Shown piece by piece: positions 14,906 through 22,498 of a DNA stretch of 23,571 nt (its first letter is position 1; the number at the start of each line of letters is the position of its first letter). A program made the position numbers and the translations under genes. The DNA is taken from contig USFC01000015.1 of the NCBI GenBank assembly GCA_900553865.1, positions 1-23,571 of the forward strand, in the 5' to 3' direction. A model generated the notes under the pieces. That model searched no databases, was not told the origin of the DNA, and saw only the letters and a list, made by a program, of their open reading frames with translations. Source of the stretch: an uncultured Clostridium sp. (lineage in GTDB: Bacteria > Bacillota > Clostridia > TANB77 > CAG-508).

Positions 14906-16307
14906 ACATTGTTAATGTTCCGTTTGGCGTATTTTTTATTACTAATATGTCTTCTTCTGCTCCTGTTTGCACATTTATATATACTAAAAATTCTGTGTCA
15001 TCTACTTTTCCCTTGAATTCCCAACATAATATTTCTGTTTTAAATTCTGTTGGAATTATTGCCATTCCTTCACTTTCTATTTGTAAACTTTTATTTAAAT
15101 TTTCTTTTGCTTTTTCTTTAGTTATTTTGGCTACTGGTATATTTCTTTCATAGTGTGAATTTAAATATCCTGTTGTTTCTATTCCTAGTATTTCACCATT
15201 ATCTAATGCAACTTTTACTTTTATTAAATCTGGATATACTACTACATCTCCGTTTGTGCTTTTTTGATTGTATGCATAATTTATTGTAACTACTCCGTTT
15301 TGTTTTAGATAATACGTTTCTTTCATGTTTGGAAATCCCTTACTATTTAAGAAATTTTTTCCTATTTCATCTGCTCTTTCTTGTGATATACTTTCGGCTT
15401 CGACGTTCCTATTGTAATTCATAAATATTATATGTCCACCTTTTTTGCTTACAGATACTGCTATTATCTCTTTTTTATCATTTTTTGCTTTTATACTAAA
15501 ATCATATGAAGGTATATCTGTGTCTTCTGATACCCCGTTTGAATTTATTTCTCCTACTCTATCATTTCCTATAAAATCTGTTGCTATTTTTTTTGCTTCT
15601 TCTTCACTTATTTCTTCTCCTGTTAGTCCTTTTTTTTCTACTGATGTCATATGCTCTGAAAACGCGCCATCATATATTAATCCTGAATATTCGTGAAAAT
15701 TTTCTTCTAAATTGTCAAAGCTATCTTTTGAGATATTGCTTACCTGTGTTAAAAATATGCTACTTCCTTTGTTGGTTAGTTCTCCCCATTTTATTCTTCC
15801 ATCATTTATATCTGCGGATAATTGATTAAGTGTATTTTCTAAATCTACGCTGTATGTGTGTAATTCTTTTAAATTATTGAAATCATCCTCTGTTAAATTT
15901 TGATTGTTTATATTTTTTCTTGATAGTGAAAAGCTGTAGTCACTTACTTGGTTTAAGAATTTTGATGTGTTTGCAAGTTCTTGTGAACCCATTGGTAGTC
16001 TTGCTAAGTAACTTTGCGCTAAATTTGCTTCTCTCCACACATGTGTTAAAGTTTCTGCTCCGTGTTCTGGAGTGCTAGATATTAGTGATTTTGCTAAATA
16101 TGTTTCTACATTTTCTACATAACTAACTAATTCGAAAAATGCCATATTGTAATTGTTTTCTGCAGTTTGCCTAAATTGTCTTTCTCTTTTATAAGTGTAA
16201 AGTCCTAAAACTGCTATAACAGTAACTAACGTTACCACTAAGCTAAGCATATGTCTATCTTGTAAACGATTTTTCCAATCATATAATTTTGATTTTATTT
16301 TTCCCAT
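14904..16307 (-). CDS. ypeB: Germination protein YpeB
   Basis: YpeB is needed to place, stabilise and regulate the cortex-lytic enzyme SleB in the spore; the two are normally co-operonic. The 467-residue protein has a short basic N-terminus and one transmembrane helix (about 19-38, HMLSLVVTLVTVIAVLGLYT). A helical N-terminal domain follows (NYNMAFFELVSYVENVETYL; WREANLAQSYLARLP). The C-terminal half carries PepSY-type repeats (SEEEAKKIATDFIG; SQERADEIGKNFLNSKG; TKEKAKENLNKSLQ). Start ATG 16305-16307 with AAAGGAG upstream, 56 nt after the sleB stop. The stop overlaps a large palindromic terminator. This gene is good evidence that the organism makes endospores. Expression in the forespore is expected from the family; I could not identify a sigma-G promoter with confidence. 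Confidence 0.95.
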   Translation of the reverse strand: MGKIKSKLYDWKNRLQDRHMLSLVVTLVTVIAVLGLYTYKRERQFRQTAENNYNMAFFELVSYVENVETYLAKSLISSTPEHGAETLTHVWREANLAQSYLARLPMGSQELANTSKFLNQVSDYSFSLSRKNINNQNLTEDDFNNLKELHTYSVDLENTLNQLSADINDGRIKWGELTNKGSSIFLTQVSNISKDSFDNLEENFHEYSGLIYDGAFSEHMTSVEKKGLTGEEISEEEAKKIATDFIGNDRVGEINSNGVSEDTDIPSYDFSIKAKNDKKEIIAVSVSKKGGHIIFMNYNRNVEAESISQERADEIGKNFLNSKGFPNMKETYYLKQNGVVTINYAYNQKSTNGDVVVYPDLIKVKVALDNGEILGIETTGYLNSHYERNIPVAKITKEKAKENLNKSLQIESEGMAIIPTEFKTEILCWEFKGKVDDTEFLVYINVQTGAEEDILVIKNTPNGTLTM

Positions 16308-16363
16308 TTTTCTCTTCTCCTTTATTATTTAATGTACCAAAAGGGAATATCCCCAAAGGTAAT

Positions 16364-16837
16364 TTATTTACAAAATCTGTGTTTTCCTATGGTTTTTATT
16401 AGTGGTCTTGACCATATCCATTTGTTTGTGGCTGTTGCTGGATTAAAATAATATATTGCTCCTCCTGTTGGGTCCCAGCCATTTAGTGCATCTTGCGCTG
16501 CTTTTACTACTGTTGAGCCTTCTGCTATTGGTTGGTTTATCTGCCCGTCTGAAACTGCCGTAAATGCTCCACTTTGGTATATTACCCCTGCTATTGTATT
16601 TGGAAAGTTTGGATTTTTTACTCTATTTAATATTACTGCGCCAACTGCAACTTGTCCCTCATATGGCTCTCCTCTTGCTTCTCCATTTATTGCTCTTGCT
16701 ATTAATTGAACGTTTGATGTTGAGCCTGCATTTGCCGCGTATACTTCTGTTTTAGTATTTTTAGGCAAATTTACAATTGCTATTATTCCTATTAACAAAA
16801 TCATTATTATTAATAATATTTTGCATATTTTTTTCAT
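16364..16837 (-). CDS. sleB: SleB-type spore cortex-lytic enzyme (short form)
   Basis: SleB is a lytic transglycosylase that degrades muramic-lactam-containing spore cortex during germination. The 157-residue protein has an N-terminal signal peptide or anchor (about residues 4-24) with a likely cleavage region near VYAANA (32-37). It is then almost entirely the Hydrolase_2 domain. NGEARGE (51-57), which holds the catalytic glutamate, is followed by GQVAVGAVILNRVKNPNFPN, GAFTAVSDG, and YYFNPATATNKWIWSRP. The ending IGKHRFCK is typical. Compared with B. subtilis SleB (about 305 residues), the N-terminal peptidoglycan-binding domain is missing. The gene is followed by ypeB, the standard pair. 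AAAGGAG lies 9-10 nt before the ATG. A CwlJ-like assignment is possible from length, but CwlJ lacks a signal sequence, which favours SleB. Confidence 0.92.
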   Translation of the reverse strand: MKKICKILLIIMILLIGIIAIVNLPKNTKTEVYAANAGSTSNVQLIARAINGEARGEPYEGQVAVGAVILNRVKNPNFPNTIAGVIYQSGAFTAVSDGQINQPIAEGSTVVKAAQDALNGWDPTGGAIYYFNPATATNKWIWSRPLIKTIGKHRFCK

Positions 16838-17002
16838 TTTATTTCTCCTTTTACTTATAGTATTTTATTTATATTTTGTATGTTTTTTTATGTTTTATTC
16901 TTTTTTTATTTATTTTTGTTATTTTTTATGGTAAAATTTAAAGGACTTTTTATAATTTGACTGCATGTACCTTTTATTTAAACAAGAAAGGACTGAATTT
17001 TT

Positions 17003-18142
17003 ATGAAAAAAATTCTGATTTTTTATGCTTCTTATGGTGGTGGACATTTATCTGCCGCGAAGTCTATTAAACAATATATTGATGAAAATTATACTGATGT
17101 TCAAACTGAAATGATTGATTGTGTTAAATATATTAATAAAGCTTTAGATAAAGTAACTACTGCTGCTTACAGAGAAATGGCAAAAAAAGCTCCATGGGCT
17201 TGGGAGCAGGTTTATTATAAATCTCAAAATGGTCTTTTGTCTAAGGTAAGCACTTCTTCTAACAAGATTATGGCAGTTAAAATGGCTAAGTTATTTCGTG
17301 AATTTGACCCAGATATTGTAATTTCTACTCATCCATTTGGTTCGCAGATGACTAGTTATTTAAAGCAAAAAGGAAAAACTAATTGTTTGCTTGCAACTAT
17401 TATGACTGATTTTGCACCACATGAGCAATGGCTTATTGGAAATAAATTTGTAGATTTTTATTTTGTATCTAATTCTTCTATGAAAGATAAAATGATTCAA
17501 AATTCTATTGATGAAAGTAAAATTTTTGTTACAGGAATACCTATTTCTAATAGATTTTTACAAACTTATGAAAAAAAAGAAATTTGCAATTTATTTGAAT
17601 TAGATATAAATAAAAAGATTGTTTTATTTTTTGCTGGTGGTGAATATGGACTTGGTAAAGATAAGACTGTAGCAATTTTAGATTGTTTGTCTGATTTTGA
17701 TGATATTCAAGTTATTGCTATTGCTGGTAAAAATGAAAAAATGAAAAAAGAATTTGAGGAAATAGTTGCTAAAAAGCATAAGGAGGCTACTATTAAGGTT
17801 CTTCCTTTTACAGATAAAGTTCCTGAACTTATGTCTATTTCTGATTTAGTTATAACTAAACCCGGCGGATTGACTACAAGTGAAAGCTTGGCTTCTTCTC
17901 TTCCTTTGATTATAATTAACCCTATTCCTGGTCAAGAAGAAGAAAATGCTGAATTTTTAGAAGCTTCTGGTTGTGCAGTTTGGCTAAAAAAACATGATAA
18001 CCCAAAGGAAGTTTTAGAAAAAGTTTTGTTTAATGGTGAGGTTTTGTCTAAAATGAAAGAAAATTCTATTAGACTTTCTAAGAAAAATTCAACTAAAGAT
18101 ATTTGCACTACTATTCTTTCTAAAAAAGATGTGGTAATATAA
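17003..18142 (+). CDS. UgtP/MGDG-synthase-type glycosyltransferase
   Basis: This is a GT28-family enzyme of the monogalactosyldiacylglycerol synthase/processive diacylglycerol glucosyltransferase group. The group transfers a sugar from UDP-sugar to diacylglycerol to make membrane glycolipids and lipoteichoic acid anchors. The 379-residue protein starts MKKILIFYASYGGGHLSAAK, the glycine-rich loop of the family. It has STHPFGSQMTSYL, then TDFAPHEQW (the N-terminal acceptor domain), and the donor-site segment TKPGGLTTSESLASSLPLI followed by PGQEEENAEFL near the C-terminus. There is no transmembrane helix; these enzymes sit peripherally on the membrane. AAAGGA lies upstream of the ATG. It is divergent from sleB and followed after 67 nt by yhbY on the same strand. 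The exact sugar and acceptor cannot be read from the sequence. Confidence 0.92.
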   Translation: MKKILIFYASYGGGHLSAAKSIKQYIDENYTDVQTEMIDCVKYINKALDKVTTAAYREMAKKAPWAWEQVYYKSQNGLLSKVSTSSNKIMAVKMAKLFREFDPDIVISTHPFGSQMTSYLKQKGKTNCLLATIMTDFAPHEQWLIGNKFVDFYFVSNSSMKDKMIQNSIDESKIFVTGIPISNRFLQTYEKKEICNLFELDINKKIVLFFAGGEYGLGKDKTVAILDCLSDFDDIQVIAIAGKNEKMKKEFEEIVAKKHKEATIKVLPFTDKVPELMSISDLVITKPGGLTTSESLASSLPLIIINPIPGQEEENAEFLEASGCAVWLKKHDNPKEVLEKVLFNGEVLSKMKENSIRLSKKNSTKDICTTILSKKDVVI

Positions 18143-18209
18143 TTTTTTAGTTTAAACATTTAATAATATGAAATTTTATAAAGTTTTATTTATAAGGAGG
18201 GATAATGAG

Positions 18210-18494
18210 ATGACAAGTAAACAAAGAGCTTATTTAAGAGGTCTTGCTAATACTATGGAACCTATTTTTCAAGTAGGAAAAGGCGGCATTTCTGAGGTTT
18301 TAATTGAACAATTGGATAATGCTATTGAGGCAAGAGAATTAATTAAAATTACTGTTTTAGAAACTGCTCCCGGAAATGCTAAAGAATTGGCTGTCCAAAT
18401 TGCTAATAGCACAAATTCTGAAGTGGTTCAAACAATTGGAAATAAAATTACTTTATTTAGACAAAAGAAAAAAAATAGCAAATTTGAATTTTAA
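18210..18494 (+). CDS. yhbY: YhbY-family RNA-binding (CRM-domain) protein
   Basis: This 94-residue protein is a single CRM domain (CRS1-YhbY), an RNA-binding fold associated with the pre-50S ribosomal subunit. It starts MTSKQRAYLRGLANTMEPIF and has the hallmark GKGG loop in QVGKGGISEVLIEQL, then ARELIKITVLET and VVQTIGNKITLFR. Start choice: a frame back to 18168 would add 14 residues not found in the family. AAGGAGG (18194-18200) lies 9 nt before the ATG at 18210-18212. The last residues (QKKKNSKFEF) are a basic tail. It is probably co-transcribed with the glycosyltransferase. A hairpin terminator follows at 18513-18558. Confidence 0.95.
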   Translation: MTSKQRAYLRGLANTMEPIFQVGKGGISEVLIEQLDNAIEARELIKITVLETAPGNAKELAVQIANSTNSEVVQTIGNKITLFRQKKKNSKFEF

Positions 18495-18512
18495 TAAAGT
18501 ATTTGAAGCTAA

Positions 18513-18562
18513 AAAATTTGTGGAAGCAATTCCTTTTAGGTTGGTTTCCACAAATTTTATTT
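18513..18562 (+). terminator. Terminator after yhbY
   Basis: AAAATTTGTGGAA (18513-18525) pairs perfectly with TTCCACAAATTTT (18546-18558) around a 20-nt loop that allows two more pairs. The descending arm ends in TTTTATTT. It starts 19 nt past the yhbY stop. Confidence 0.7.
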
Positions 18563-18580
18563 ATAATTCTGATTTTTCTG

Positions 18581-18609
18581 TTGACAAGTGTAAAAAAAAG
18601 TGCTATTAT
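18581..18609 (+). promoter_or_regulatory. Sigma-A promoter for tRNA-Arg
   Basis: TTGACA (18581-18586), a 17-nt spacer and TATTAT (18604-18609). The transcript would start about 12 nt before the mature tRNA 5' end at 18629. Confidence 0.85.
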
Positions 18610-18628
18610 ATTAATTGCAGTTAGCAAT

Positions 18629-18705
18629 GGTTCAGTAGCTCAGCTGGATAGAGCAACGGATTTCTAATCCGTGGGTCGGGGGTTCGAATCCCTCCTGGAT
18701 CACCA
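18629..18705 (+). tRNA. tRNA-Arg (anticodon TCT)
   Basis: This is a complete 77-nt cloverleaf with encoded CCA. The acceptor stem is GGTTCAG/CTGGATC with two wobble pairs. The D stem is GCTC/GAGC with AGCTGGATA loop. The anticodon stem ACGGA/TCCGT carries loop TTTCTAA, so the anticodon is TCT (18663-18665), reading AGA and AGG. The T arm is GGGGG-TTCGAAT-CCCTC. Discriminator A and CCA are at 18702-18705. AGA is the main arginine codon in this AT-rich genome, so this is a heavily used tRNA. It has its own promoter and shares a bidirectional terminator with the aminopeptidase gene. Confidence 0.97.
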
Positions 18706-18709
18706 TAGC

Positions 18710-18750
18710 AAAAAGTAGCAATTAGGGACTGTCCCTAATTGCTACTTTTT
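18710..18750. terminator. Perfect 41-bp palindrome, bidirectional terminator between tRNA-Arg and the aminopeptidase
   Basis: The left arm AAAAAGTAGCAATTAGGGAC and its exact complement flank a single central T (18730), with A and T runs at the two ends. It can end both the plus-strand tRNA transcript and the minus-strand aminopeptidase transcript. The aminopeptidase stop codon (18749-18751) overlaps the right end. The core is almost identical to the element at 13310-13336. Confidence 0.85.
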
Positions 18751-20152
18751 AGTTCTCCCAGAAGGCTTTGTAGGCTCTGTGAGCTTCATATATATCAAAT
18801 TTGCTGGTTACTTCATATGGTGCATGCATTGAAAGTACTGGCACACCTGCATCTATTACGTCTACTCCTTTGTTTGCTAAAATGTATGCTATTGTTCCGC
18901 CACCGCCGATATCTACTTTTCCTAATTCTGCAACCTCGTATGAAATATTTTCTTTTTCGAAAATGTTTCTTATCATTGCTACATATTCTGCATTTGCATC
19001 TGATGCTCCTGATTTTCCTCTTGCTCCTGTATATTTATTTAGTCCTAAACCTCTTCCTAAATATCCTGAGTTATTTTTTTCAAATGCAGAGGCATATATT
19101 GGGTCATATGCTGCGTCTACATCTGCTGATAACATTTTTGAATTGCAAAATACTTTTTCTAATAAGTTTGGTCTATTTATTCCTAGTTTGTTTAAAATTT
19201 CTGATATGAAAGTATCGAATACGTGTGACTCCATTCCTGTATTTCCCATGCTTCCTATTTCTTCTTTGTCTGAAATTATACATACTGCTGTTGTTTTTGG
19301 ATTTTCTAATTTTAGTAGCGCTGTTAGTGATGTGTACACACATATTTTGTCGTCTTGACCATATGCTGCTACCATGCTTGAGTCAAAGCCCATACTTCTT
19401 GCACGAAATGCTGGTACTATTTCTAATTCTGAACTTACAAAGTCCATTTCTGTAATTCCATATTTTTGATTTAATATGTTCATTATGTTTAATTTTACGG
19501 CTTCTGCTCCTTTTTCTCCTTCAAATGGGATGCTTCCTATTAATATATTTAGGTCTTCTCCATGTACTCCGTCTTTTAGCTTTCTTTCCATTTGTTCTTG
19601 TGCTAAGTGTGGTAATAAATCTGTTATTGTAAATATTGGGTCTTCGTCATCTTCACCAATTTTTACTTCTATTTTTTCACCATTTGCTTTTACTACAACT
19701 CCATGTATTGCAAGTGGTATTGTTGTCCATTGATATTTTTTTATTCCACCATAATAATGTGTTTTTAAAAATGCTAATCCTGAATCTTCGTATAGTGGGT
19801 TTGGTTTTAGGTCTAGTCTTGGTGAATCTGCATGGCTTCCTATTATGTTTATTCCATTTTCTATTGGATTTTGCCCTATTATTGCTAAATACATGCTTTT
19901 ATCTCTATTTATATAATATACTTTATCTCCTGCTTTTAGTTTTTCATATTCACATATACTTTTGAAACCATTTTTTTCTGCTAGTTCTTTTGAGCTTTTT
20001 ACTATTTCTCTTTCTGTTTTTGAGTTGTTTAAAAATTGCATATATTGTTTGCAATATTCAAATATGTTTTCCTTATCTTCTTTGCTTATTCCTTCCCAGC
20101 CTGTTTTTGCATTACGGAATAGCTTTGCTTTTAACTCTTCTTTGTTTTCCAT
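18749..20152 (-). CDS. apeB: M18-family aminopeptidase (aspartyl aminopeptidase type)
   Basis: This is a cytoplasmic dinuclear zinc aminopeptidase of family M18, which removes N-terminal residues (often acidic) from peptides and usually forms a dodecamer. The 467-residue length is normal. Probable metal ligands and catalytic residues are all present: H107 in GSHADSPRLDLKP; the Asp in AAYGQDDKICVYTSL; the Glu pair in SDKEEIGSMGNTG; the Asp in SADVDAAYDP; and the final His in SMHAPYE. SGASDANAEY and GKVDIGGGGTIAYI are also typical. The ATG at 20150-20152 follows a purine-rich AGGAAGAGGGG site. The promoter has an extended -10 at 20185-20193. The gene is convergent with tRNA-Arg and divergent from the VanW gene. 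The substrate preference of this member is inferred. Confidence 0.93.
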   Translation of the reverse strand: MENKEELKAKLFRNAKTGWEGISKEDKENIFEYCKQYMQFLNNSKTEREIVKSSKELAEKNGFKSICEYEKLKAGDKVYYINRDKSMYLAIIGQNPIENGINIIGSHADSPRLDLKPNPLYEDSGLAFLKTHYYGGIKKYQWTTIPLAIHGVVVKANGEKIEVKIGEDDEDPIFTITDLLPHLAQEQMERKLKDGVHGEDLNILIGSIPFEGEKGAEAVKLNIMNILNQKYGITEMDFVSSELEIVPAFRARSMGFDSSMVAAYGQDDKICVYTSLTALLKLENPKTTAVCIISDKEEIGSMGNTGMESHVFDTFISEILNKLGINRPNLLEKVFCNSKMLSADVDAAYDPIYASAFEKNNSGYLGRGLGLNKYTGARGKSGASDANAEYVAMIRNIFEKENISYEVAELGKVDIGGGGTIAYILANKGVDVIDAGVPVLSMHAPYEVTSKFDIYEAHRAYKAFWEN

Positions 20153-20464
20153 TATTCCCCTCTTCCTTTCTTTTGTTTTTTCTTATTATAACACTGCTAT
20201 TTATCTTTTTCTACTTTTTTTCAATATATCCTTTTTATATTTTGTTTTTTTGTTTGTTTTTTCTATGCTGTTTGTAGTATGTTTTTTCATTTTTTATTTG
20301 CTATTTTTAGAATACCTTTATATTTTTTTAATATAATGTATCAATATTCTTTACTTTTTTGTTTTTTTAGTATTTAATATTATAAGATTTTTTACATTTT
20401 TTTGTAAAATTTTAGTTTATAAGGAGGATTTGTTGGCCTTTTTGGGGCTAACTAGTTATACAAA
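20153..20464. other. AT-rich divergent intergenic region
   Basis: This 312-nt stretch between the aminopeptidase (minus) and the VanW gene (plus) holds no gene I can support. It contains the aminopeptidase promoter (20185-20193). A TATAAT at 20332-20337 has only a poor -35 (AGAATA, 17 nt upstream) for the plus strand. A TTTTACA/TGTAAAA hairpin lies at about 20389-20409. The VanW ribosome-binding and leader region is at 20421-20464. Confidence 0.6.
20185..20193 (-). promoter_or_regulatory. Extended -10 promoter element for the aminopeptidase gene
   Basis: The minus strand reads TGTTATAAT, a perfect -10 hexamer with the upstream TGn extension. The -35 region 17 nt away is poor, as is common for extended -10 promoters. 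It lies about 33 nt before the start codon. Confidence 0.55.
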
Positions 20465-20480
20465 ATGGATAATGATTTAG
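20421..20480 (+). promoter_or_regulatory. Unusual translation-initiation region of the VanW gene
   Basis: A strong AAGGAGG (20421-20427) lies 37 nt before the ATG at 20465, too far for direct use. It is well placed (5 nt) for TTG 20433. That codon opens a 15-codon frame ending at TAG 20478-20480, which overlaps the VanW start out of frame. A hairpin GTTGGCC / GGCTAAC (20432-20438 with 20446-20452, one wobble) lies between. Either a leader peptide is translationally coupled to VanW, or the hairpin folds out the intervening sequence. Confidence 0.5.
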
Positions 20481-22375
20481 ATAAAAAAATTGATGAACGT
20501 GATGATGAACGTGAAAATGATAAATTTGAAAATGAAGCCGTAGATTTGAATAAGAAGCCTTTGAAATCAAATAGTACCGATTCTGAGGAAATTTCTATGC
20601 AAAATGATGCTGCTGATTTTACAGAAATGTCTATTCAAAATGAGGATACTGACTTTACAAAAAAGTCTATTCAAAATGAGGAAGCTAATTTTAATGAAGA
20701 TGCTATTGCTGTTGGCGATGATGATAACAAAGCTAATTTACTAAATGCTGATGATAAGGTTGATGCTGCTGGCAAAGCTAATTCTAATGATAATAATTCC
20801 GATTTTCAAAAGCAAATTGCAGTTCCAAAAAAATCGCACAAAACTGCTATTGTAGTTTCGTTAGCTTTTGTTTTTATCGTTTTTTTGTTTTTTATTTTTT
20901 CTACTATTTTTGCATTAGTTAATTACGCAAAAACTACTATTATTAGTGGCGTAAGTGTTAAAAATGTTGACATTTCTGGATTAAGTAAAGAACAAGCTTT
21001 GGAAAAAGTTTCTGCTGAGTTTTCTAAAAAGAGTTCTCAAAGTATAACTTTAAAATATAACGATAGTGAGCAAACCGTTATTTTAGAACAATTAGGTGTT
21101 TCCTTTGATTTAGAAAATGCTATTAATGTGGCTTACAGTAAGGGTAGAAAAGGTAATATTTTTCAAAATAATTATGAAATTTTAGTTTCTTTGCTTTCTG
21201 GAATAAAGGTTAATCCTGGTTTCTCTTATAACGCTGAAACGCTGGATTCCCTAGTTAATGAAATGGAAACTTCTTTTCCTGATAGATTAATAAACCCTAG
21301 TTACTATGTTGAAGGAAATAATTTAATTATTTCTAAAGGTCAAAATGGCGTGGTAGTTGATAAGGAAAGCTTACACTCTGAAATTTCTTATTTAATTAAT
21401 AATTTGGATTGTAGCTCTACTATTATAAATATTCCTGTTGTGAATAAAACTGCACAAGCTTTAAGTGTTGCTACCGTTCATGACGAAATTTGCAAAGAAC
21501 CGCAAAATGCTTATTATACTACAAATCCTTATGTGGTTCACCCTCATGTTAATGGTATAGATTTTTCTATTTCTATTGAGGAGGCTACTGAGCTTTATAA
21601 TAATTGTGAGGATTCTTGCACTATTCCTTTAAAGGTGCTTCACCCTTCAATAACTACTAATGATATTGGCACTGAAGCTTTTCCTGATTTGCTTGCTTCT
21701 TATTCTACTACTTACAGTACTAGAAATGCAAACAGAAGCACAAATATACGACTAGCTTCTCAAAAAATAAATGGCACTGTGCTTATGCCTGGCGAAACTT
21801 TTTCGTATAATACAACTGTTGGCAAAAGAACTGCTGCCGCTGGCTTTAAAAGTGCTGCTGTTTATTCAGGTGGCAAAGTTACTACTGGCATTGGCGGTGG
21901 AATTTGCCAAGTTTCTTCTACTTTGTATAATGCGGTTTTGCTTTCTAATTTGGAGATTGTTGAAAGAACTAACCATGGTTTTAACCCAGGTTATGTGCCT
22001 GCCGGAAGAGATGCCACTGTTTCATGGGGTGGTCCTGATTTTAAGTTTAAAAATAACAGAAGTTACCCTGTTAAAATTGTTTGCTCTGGCTCTGGCGGAA
22101 CTATTAATTTTAAGATATTTGGATTGTTTGAAAAGGATGAATATGAGGTTGAAATTCAATCTTACATTACTCAATATATTTCCTTTAAGACTATAACTAA
22201 GCAAGATGCTTCTTTGGCTAAAGGCCAAACTAAAGTTGTTCAAAGTGGTTCAAATGGTTGCAAGGCTGTGGCTTACAGAATTTTAAAAAGGAATGGAGAG
22301 GTTGTTTCTAAAACTTTGCTTTCTCAAGATACTTATAACCCTCATAATAAGATTGTGGCTGTTGGAACTAAATAA
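20465..22375 (+). CDS. VanW-family envelope protein with PG-binding and G5-like domains
   Basis: This 636-residue protein is named for VanW of vancomycin clusters, but the family is widespread in Bacillota and its role is not firmly known. Domains in order: an acidic cytoplasmic region (1-120) with three 12-residue repeats (44-79); one transmembrane helix (127-151); a region resembling the PG_binding_4 domain (about 160-330, SGVSVKNVDISGLSKEQALE is its usual start) with a probable second copy to about 400. Next is the VanW domain (about 415-555) with RSTNIRLASQKINGTVLMPG, GIGGGICQVSSTLYNAVL, ERTNHGFNPGYVPAGRDATV. Last is a G5-like C-terminus (about 562-636). It is probably a membrane-tethered protein on the outer face touching peptidoglycan. 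The start ATG 20465 has no normally spaced ribosome binding site. A good terminator follows. No vanA/vanB-type genes accompany it. Confidence 0.92.
   Translation: MDNDLDKKIDERDDERENDKFENEAVDLNKKPLKSNSTDSEEISMQNDAADFTEMSIQNEDTDFTKKSIQNEEANFNEDAIAVGDDDNKANLLNADDKVDAAGKANSNDNNSDFQKQIAVPKKSHKTAIVVSLAFVFIVFLFFIFSTIFALVNYAKTTIISGVSVKNVDISGLSKEQALEKVSAEFSKKSSQSITLKYNDSEQTVILEQLGVSFDLENAINVAYSKGRKGNIFQNNYEILVSLLSGIKVNPGFSYNAETLDSLVNEMETSFPDRLINPSYYVEGNNLIISKGQNGVVVDKESLHSEISYLINNLDCSSTIINIPVVNKTAQALSVATVHDEICKEPQNAYYTTNPYVVHPHVNGIDFSISIEEATELYNNCEDSCTIPLKVLHPSITTNDIGTEAFPDLLASYSTTYSTRNANRSTNIRLASQKINGTVLMPGETFSYNTTVGKRTAAAGFKSAAVYSGGKVTTGIGGGICQVSSTLYNAVLLSNLEIVERTNHGFNPGYVPAGRDATVSWGGPDFKFKNNRSYPVKIVCSGSGGTINFKIFGLFEKDEYEVEIQSYITQYISFKTITKQDASLAKGQTKVVQSGSNGCKAVAYRILKRNGEVVSKTLLSQDTYNPHNKIVAVGTK
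20594..20701 (+). repeat. Three tandem 36-bp coding repeats in the VanW gene
   Basis: Residues 44-55, 56-67 and 68-79 are diverged copies of S-(M/I)-Q-N-(D/E)-x-x-(D/N)-F-(T/N)-x-x. The DNA copies begin TCTAT(G/T)CAAAATGA. They lie in the acidic cytoplasmic N-terminus, before the transmembrane helix, and could vary in number between strains. Confidence 0.8.
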
Positions 22376-22382
22376 TAATTTA

Positions 22383-22420
22383 CCCCGAGCTAAAGTTGTA
22401 ACTTTGGCTCGGGGTTATTT
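22383..22420 (+). terminator. Terminator after the VanW gene
   Basis: CCCCGAGC-TAAAGTT (22383-22397) pairs with AACTTTG-GCTCGGGG (22400-22414), with one wobble, followed by TTATTT. It starts 8 nt past the VanW stop and lies between two convergent genes, so it may serve both. Confidence 0.85.
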
Positions 22421-22498
22421 AAGATGGTCGAACTTTCTTATTTTATTCTTTTTCATTCTATTACTCTCTATCTTTTAGTTTTTCCCTCAGCTTTCAAG

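Noticed and set aside
16838..16990. Sporulation (sigma-G) promoter upstream of sleB
   Set aside because: Expected from biology. AGAATA and AATACTA-like words occur in this AT-rich region, but not at the right spacing, so I did not call it.
12201..22375. Ddl, MurF and VanW together suggested a vancomycin-resistance cluster
   Set aside because: The ligase has the ordinary D-Ala-D-Ala loop. No VanH, VanX, VanS or VanR gene is present, and the VanW gene is about 7 kb away in another unit. VanW-family proteins are common outside such clusters.
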